From NCBI GenBank assembly GCA_023425485.1, contig JAFACO010000327.1:1-9931 (forward strand): 9,931 bases of DNA, read 5' to 3'. The stretch is from Bacillota bacterium (GTDB lineage: Bacteria > Bacillota > Clostridia > Lachnospirales > Lachnospiraceae). The position numbers and the translations under genes were made by a program. Below the pieces are notes generated by a model. The model did no database searches. It was not told where the DNA came from and saw nothing but the letters and a program-made list of their open reading frames with translations. Below are positions 7,505 through 9,931 of this stretch, one piece after another (the stretch's first letter is position 1; the number at the start of each line of letters is the position of its first letter).

Positions 7505-7605
7505 GAACCAAGCTCAAAAACCTGCGGTTTCCTCGCTGTTTGGCTTTCGCCAAACAAGAATATTTAATGAATTATCCTTAGAAAGCAAGCTTTCACGGCT
7601 AATTT
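7505..7605 (+). repeat. Repeat module 2
   Basis: Hairpin at 7537-7556. The left stem arm is TTTAATGAATTA and the right arm TAATTTATTAAA, pairing over 12 positions with one G-T wobble. It starts GAACCAAGCTCA rather than CTCG. It is followed by a linker that duplicates AAAGAAAGAACCA. Confidence 0.88.
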
Positions 7606-7628
7606 ATTAAAGAAAGAACCAAAAGAAA

Positions 7629-7729
7629 GAACCAAGCTCGAAAACCTGTTGTTTCCTCGCTGTTTGGCTTTCGCCAAACAATAATATTTAATGAATTATC
7701 CTTAGAAAGCAAGCTTTCACGGCTAATTT
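7629..7729 (+). repeat. Repeat module 3
   Basis: Hairpin at 7661-7680. Its stem arms are the same as in module 2. It differs in the small 5' hairpin, reading CCTGTTGTTT where the others read CCTGCGGTTT, which shortens that stem from AAACC/GGTTT to AAAC/GTTT. The 24-nt linker matches that after module 2. Confidence 0.88.
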
Positions 7730-7752
7730 ATTAAAGAAAGAACCAAAAGAAA

Positions 7753-7876
7753 GAACCAAGCTCGAAAACCTGCGGTTTCCTCGCTGTTTGGCTTTCGCCA
7801 AACAAGAATAATTTACAATTAACCTTAGAAAGCAAGCTTTCACGGCTAATTGTAAATTATTCTCACTTGGCTCTAA
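7753..7876 (+). repeat. Repeat module 4, with a complete 17-bp terminal stem
   Basis: Hairpin at 7785-7804. Arms 7805-7821 and 7847-7863 form a perfect 17-bp inverted repeat (AGAATAATTTACAATTA on the left). They enclose a GAAAGC/GCTTTC hairpin at 7828-7841. The module ends with CTTGGCTCTAA, the inverse of the array's left end. It looks like the most intact copy and ends 14 nt before the truA-like gene's ribosome binding site. Confidence 0.85.
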
Positions 7877-7901
7877 GTGATTACAAATAAAGGAGAATAT
7901 T

Positions 7902-8642
7902 ATGAGAAATATTAAATTAACGATGGAATACGATGGAAGTCGCTATAATGGCTGGCAGAGACTGGGGAAGACAGAGTCAGATAATACAATTGAAAATAAA
8001 ATTTTAGAAGTAATTCGCAAGATGACTGGAGAAGAAGTTGAATTAAACTGTGGATGCCGTACTGAGGTGGGAGTACATGCTTATGCGCAGATTGCTAACT
8101 TTAAAACAAAATCAGATTTAAAACTCTATGAGATTAAAAATTACTTTAATCGTTACCTCCCAATGGACATTGCTGTTGTTGAGGTTGAGGAAATGCCGGA
8201 GCGTTTTCATGCTAGTTTAAATACGAAGACAAAAACCTACTTATATCGTATTGCAATTGGGGATGTGCCAAGCGTTTTTGACCGTAAATATACGTACTAT
8301 TGCTTCCATAAGCCAAATGTTGAACGAATGAAGGAAGCAGCAGAGCTCCTAATCGGAAAGCATGATTTTAAAGATTTTTCTTCTGTAAAGAAGAATAAAT
8401 CCACAGTAAAGGAACTTCATAGCATTGATATCTATCAGGATTCAAAGGAAATTCAGATAACGATAAAGGGGAATGACTTCCTGCACAATATGGCTAGGAT
8501 GCTTGCCAGCACCCTTCTAGATATTGGACTGGGGGAACGTGAAAAATCCGACATAGATAAAATATTAGATCCAGCTTTAGAGATTGCAGGAAGTGCACCA
8601 GCAAATGCACAGGGACTTTTTTTACAAGAGATAGAATATTAA
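7902..8642 (+). CDS. truA: TruA-family tRNA pseudouridine synthase with Glu at the catalytic Asp position
   Basis: 246 residues, normal TruA length. TruA converts uridines 38-40 of the tRNA anticodon arm to pseudouridine. Family motifs run in order: EYDGSRYNGWQR (9-20), CRTEVGVHA (52-60), FHAS (102-105), KTYLYRI (111-117), GKHDFKDF (152-159), NDFLHNMARML (191-201) and the C-terminal APANAQGLFL. The catalytic motif is normally RTDAGVHA. Here the nucleophile position is Glu55 (codon GAG), next to a conserved Arg53 and His59. Published mutants of this aspartate in the E. coli enzyme are inactive, so activity is uncertain. AGGAG at 7891-7895 lies 6 nt before the ATG. The gene is not in the ribosomal-protein/ECF cluster that often carries housekeeping truA in Firmicutes, so it is probably a paralogue. 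Family is certain; function is less so. Confidence 0.88.
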   Translation: MRNIKLTMEYDGSRYNGWQRLGKTESDNTIENKILEVIRKMTGEEVELNCGCRTEVGVHAYAQIANFKTKSDLKLYEIKNYFNRYLPMDIAVVEVEEMPERFHASLNTKTKTYLYRIAIGDVPSVFDRKYTYYCFHKPNVERMKEAAELLIGKHDFKDFSSVKKNKSTVKELHSIDIYQDSKEIQITIKGNDFLHNMARMLASTLLDIGLGEREKSDIDKILDPALEIAGSAPANAQGLFLQEIEY

Positions 8643-8707
8643 TCAGAAACTCCAAAAACCACACGAAACACCTACAATTTTAAAAGTATTTTTAGAGAAT
8701 ATGCTTA

Positions 8708-8716
8708 TGCTATAAT
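8708..8716 (+). promoter_or_regulatory. Extended -10 promoter upstream of the GH2 gene
   Basis: TGC followed by a perfect TATAAT (8711-8716) forms an extended -10 element (TGnTATAAT). No good -35 hexamer lies at 16-18 nt, which extended -10 promoters can tolerate. Transcription would start near 8723, about 160 nt before the GH2 start codon. Confidence 0.6.
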
Positions 8717-8750
8717 ACAATCGAAAAAGTTTAAGTACATTTAACCAAAT

Positions 8751-8861
8751 AGTTCAACCTAGCCAAATCTATGAAATGTATGCTTAGAGTTGAGGCTGAA
8801 CTGTAACGAAACTAAAAATAATAAGCTAGGAAGTACTAAGTATAAATATATTAGTTTTTCG
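8751..8861 (+). promoter_or_regulatory. Leader of the GH2 gene with two inverted repeats
   Basis: AGTTCA (8751-8756) pairs with TGAACT (8797-8802), with GCC/GGC (8762-8764, 8794-8796) nested inside. A second pair is CGAAACTAA (8807-8815) with TTAGTTTTTCG (8851-8861), which has two extra T residues. The stems are AT-rich and imperfect. No riboswitch class is recognised. They could be operator half-sites or a folded leader, or chance. Confidence 0.25.
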
Positions 8862-8882
8862 TAAGTGATAGGAGGAAAGATA

Positions 8883-9931
8883 TTGTCTAAGAAAGTATTA
8901 TTTAATGATGGGTGGTTGTTTACAAAACAGAAGGTAGGTACGGAGTATCTTTCAGAAATGAAGAGTCAATATCCATGGGAAAAGATAGATATCCCTCATG
9001 ACTGGTTGATATATAATGCAAAGGATTTGTATGAAACTAGCGAAGGCTGGTATCAAAAAGAGTTTTATTTAGAAGACCAAGGAGATCAGGTAATAAGCCT
9101 GTGTTTTGAAGGTGTTTACATGAATTCCACAGTCTTTGTAAATGATGAATTTGCAGGAGAATGGAAATATGGATATTCCTCTTTCGAATTTGATATTACC
9201 AGGCTTGTAAAACCTGGCTGCAATGTGGTTAGGGTTAAGGTAGTATATGAAGCTCCAAATTCCAGATGGTATTCCGGGGCAGGAATCTATCGTAATGTAT
9301 GGTTAAAAACCTCGGCCTCCACACATATCGTTACCGATGGGATTTATCTGGTTACAAAAAAAGAAGATAACAACTGGAGTGTGGAACTTGAGACAGAACT
9401 TATCAGTCCTGTGAAAGTGGAGGCAGTAATTAAACATAGCATCTTGGACCAGCAGGGGAATGAGGTTGCAAGTTCCTGGAAAGAGCAAGCAATTGATGGA
9501 CAAGTTGATGCAGAACTGCAGAGGATATCTGTGAAGGAGCCAGTGCTTTGGAGTATTGAAACACCATATTTATATACGTTGAAGACACAGGTTCTTATCG
9601 ATAATAAAATTGTGGATGAGGAAGTCCAGAACTTTGGTTTTCGAACCACAAGCTTTGATTCGAAACAAGGCTTTTTCTTAAATGATAAGCATGTAAAGCT
9701 GCACGGGGCAAACCTGCATCACGATTTGGGTTCCTTAGGTGCAGCAGTAAATAAAACCGCACTACGCCGCCAGTTAGTGATGTTAAAGGACATGGGCGTT
9801 AATGCCATTCGGACCTCTCATAATATGCCGGCGGTAGAAATGATGGAACTGGCAGATGAACTGGGTATCCTGATTGTATCCGAAGCTTTTGATATGTGGG
9901 AACTGAAAAAGACTGAGTATGACTATGCAAG
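8883..9931 (+). CDS. Glycoside hydrolase family 2 (beta-galactosidase-like), 3' end outside window
   Basis: A TTG start with GGAGG (8871-8875) 7 nt upstream; the frame stays open for 349 residues to the right edge. TAA at 8862-8864 closes the frame upstream, and the only other upstream start (GTG 8865) precedes the binding site. Residues 1 to about 150 form the sugar-binding jelly-roll domain (IPHDW, GWYQKEFYL, NSRWYSGAGIYRNVWL). About 155-262 is the immunoglobulin-like domain, ending in NFGFRTTSFD. The TIM barrel then begins with KLHGANLHHDLG (272-283), RTSHN (310-314) and GILIVSEAFDMW. These are classic GH2 motifs. The catalytic acid/base (Asn-Glu motif) and nucleophile lie beyond the window. 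No signal peptide is seen, so it is probably cytoplasmic and acts on imported oligosaccharides. Family is firm; sugar specificity is not. Confidence 0.92.
   Translation, partial: MSKKVLFNDGWLFTKQKVGTEYLSEMKSQYPWEKIDIPHDWLIYNAKDLYETSEGWYQKEFYLEDQGDQVISLCFEGVYMNSTVFVNDEFAGEWKYGYSSFEFDITRLVKPGCNVVRVKVVYEAPNSRWYSGAGIYRNVWLKTSASTHIVTDGIYLVTKKEDNNWSVELETELISPVKVEAVIKHSILDQQGNEVASSWKEQAIDGQVDAELQRISVKEPVLWSIETPYLYTLKTQVLIDNKIVDEEVQNFGFRTTSFDSKQGFFLNDKHVKLHGANLHHDLGSLGAAVNKTALRRQLVMLKDMGVNAIRTSHNMPAVEMMELADELGILIVSEAFDMWELKKTEYDYA

Larger units (their letters stand above)
7381..7885. mobile_element. Gene-free repeat array framed by inverted and direct repeats (MITE-like candidate)
   Basis: This stretch between the MATE gene and the truA-like gene holds no credible gene. 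It contains four tandem modules starting at 7398, 7505, 7629 and 7753 (steps of 107, 124 and 124 bp). The last module, if also given 124 bp, ends exactly at 7876. The array is bounded by an inverted repeat, TTAGAACCAAG (7395-7405) and CTTGGCTCTAA (7866-7876), with 10 of 11 positions matching. Outside lies an imperfect direct repeat, AAGTGATATTACA (7381-7393) and AAGTGATTACA (7875-7885), which overlaps the right inverted repeat by two bases. These are the marks of a small non-coding inserted element, expanded internally. No transposase is present, so mobility is inference. Confidence 0.5.

Noticed and set aside
7174..7557. Minus-strand open frame of 127 codons over the MATE end and the repeats
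   Set aside because: It lies half in the coding sequence of the MATE gene and half in repeat modules; the protein is cysteine- and arginine-rich without any family motif.
7398..7876. Repeat array considered as a CRISPR array
   Set aside because: The repeated modules are about 100 bp and the links between them are short and themselves similar; there are no unique spacers of constant length and no cas genes.
9303..9649. Minus-strand open frames in the GH2 region
   Set aside because: They are shadows of the GH2 coding sequence, which has continuous family motifs on the plus strand.

Overview
The window looks like a piece of a low-GC Gram-positive chromosome, most likely a clostridial Firmicute of the Lachnospiraceae type. 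This is inferred from AT-rich codon use, strong AGGAGG-type ribosome binding sites, a TTG start, and the character of the proteins (a clostridial ATPase-permease ABC fusion, a MATE exporter, a GH2 glycosidase). All genes lie on the plus strand. No tRNA, rRNA, CRISPR array or transposase gene is visible.

Layout. Positions 1-2949 hold the end of an ABC transporter operon: the tail of an FtsX-like permease, then an ATPase fused to a second FtsX/MacB-like permease. Positions 2991-5930 form a self-contained transcription unit. It has a good sigma-A-type promoter, a leader with a perfect 12-bp hairpin, an 18-codon leader ORF that overlaps the next start codon, then murL and murD2 joined by a 4-base ATGA overlap, and an intrinsic terminator. 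Together MurD2 and MurL would make UDP-MurNAc-L-Ala-D-Glu without free D-glutamate: MurD2 adds L-Glu and MurL epimerises it. This route was characterised in Xanthomonas, and here it appears in a Firmicute-like background. The MurD homologue carries isoleucine where classical MurD has its D-glutamate-binding lysine, which fits the switch to L-Glu.

Positions 5986-7359 encode a MATE efflux protein. Positions 7381-7885 hold no gene but contain a striking array of four ~100-bp tandem modules. Each module has several hairpins, and the arms of one stem have changed together between copies. The array is framed by near-perfect inverted and direct repeats, suggesting a mobile, MITE-like or RNA-structured element. 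Positions 7902-8642 encode a TruA-family pseudouridine synthase whose catalytic aspartate position is glutamate. An extended -10 promoter and a ~160-nt leader then precede a TTG-initiated GH2 glycoside hydrolase that runs off the right edge.

The most interesting points are the MurD2-MurL pair with its leader, the covarying repeat array, and the Asp-to-Glu TruA paralogue.
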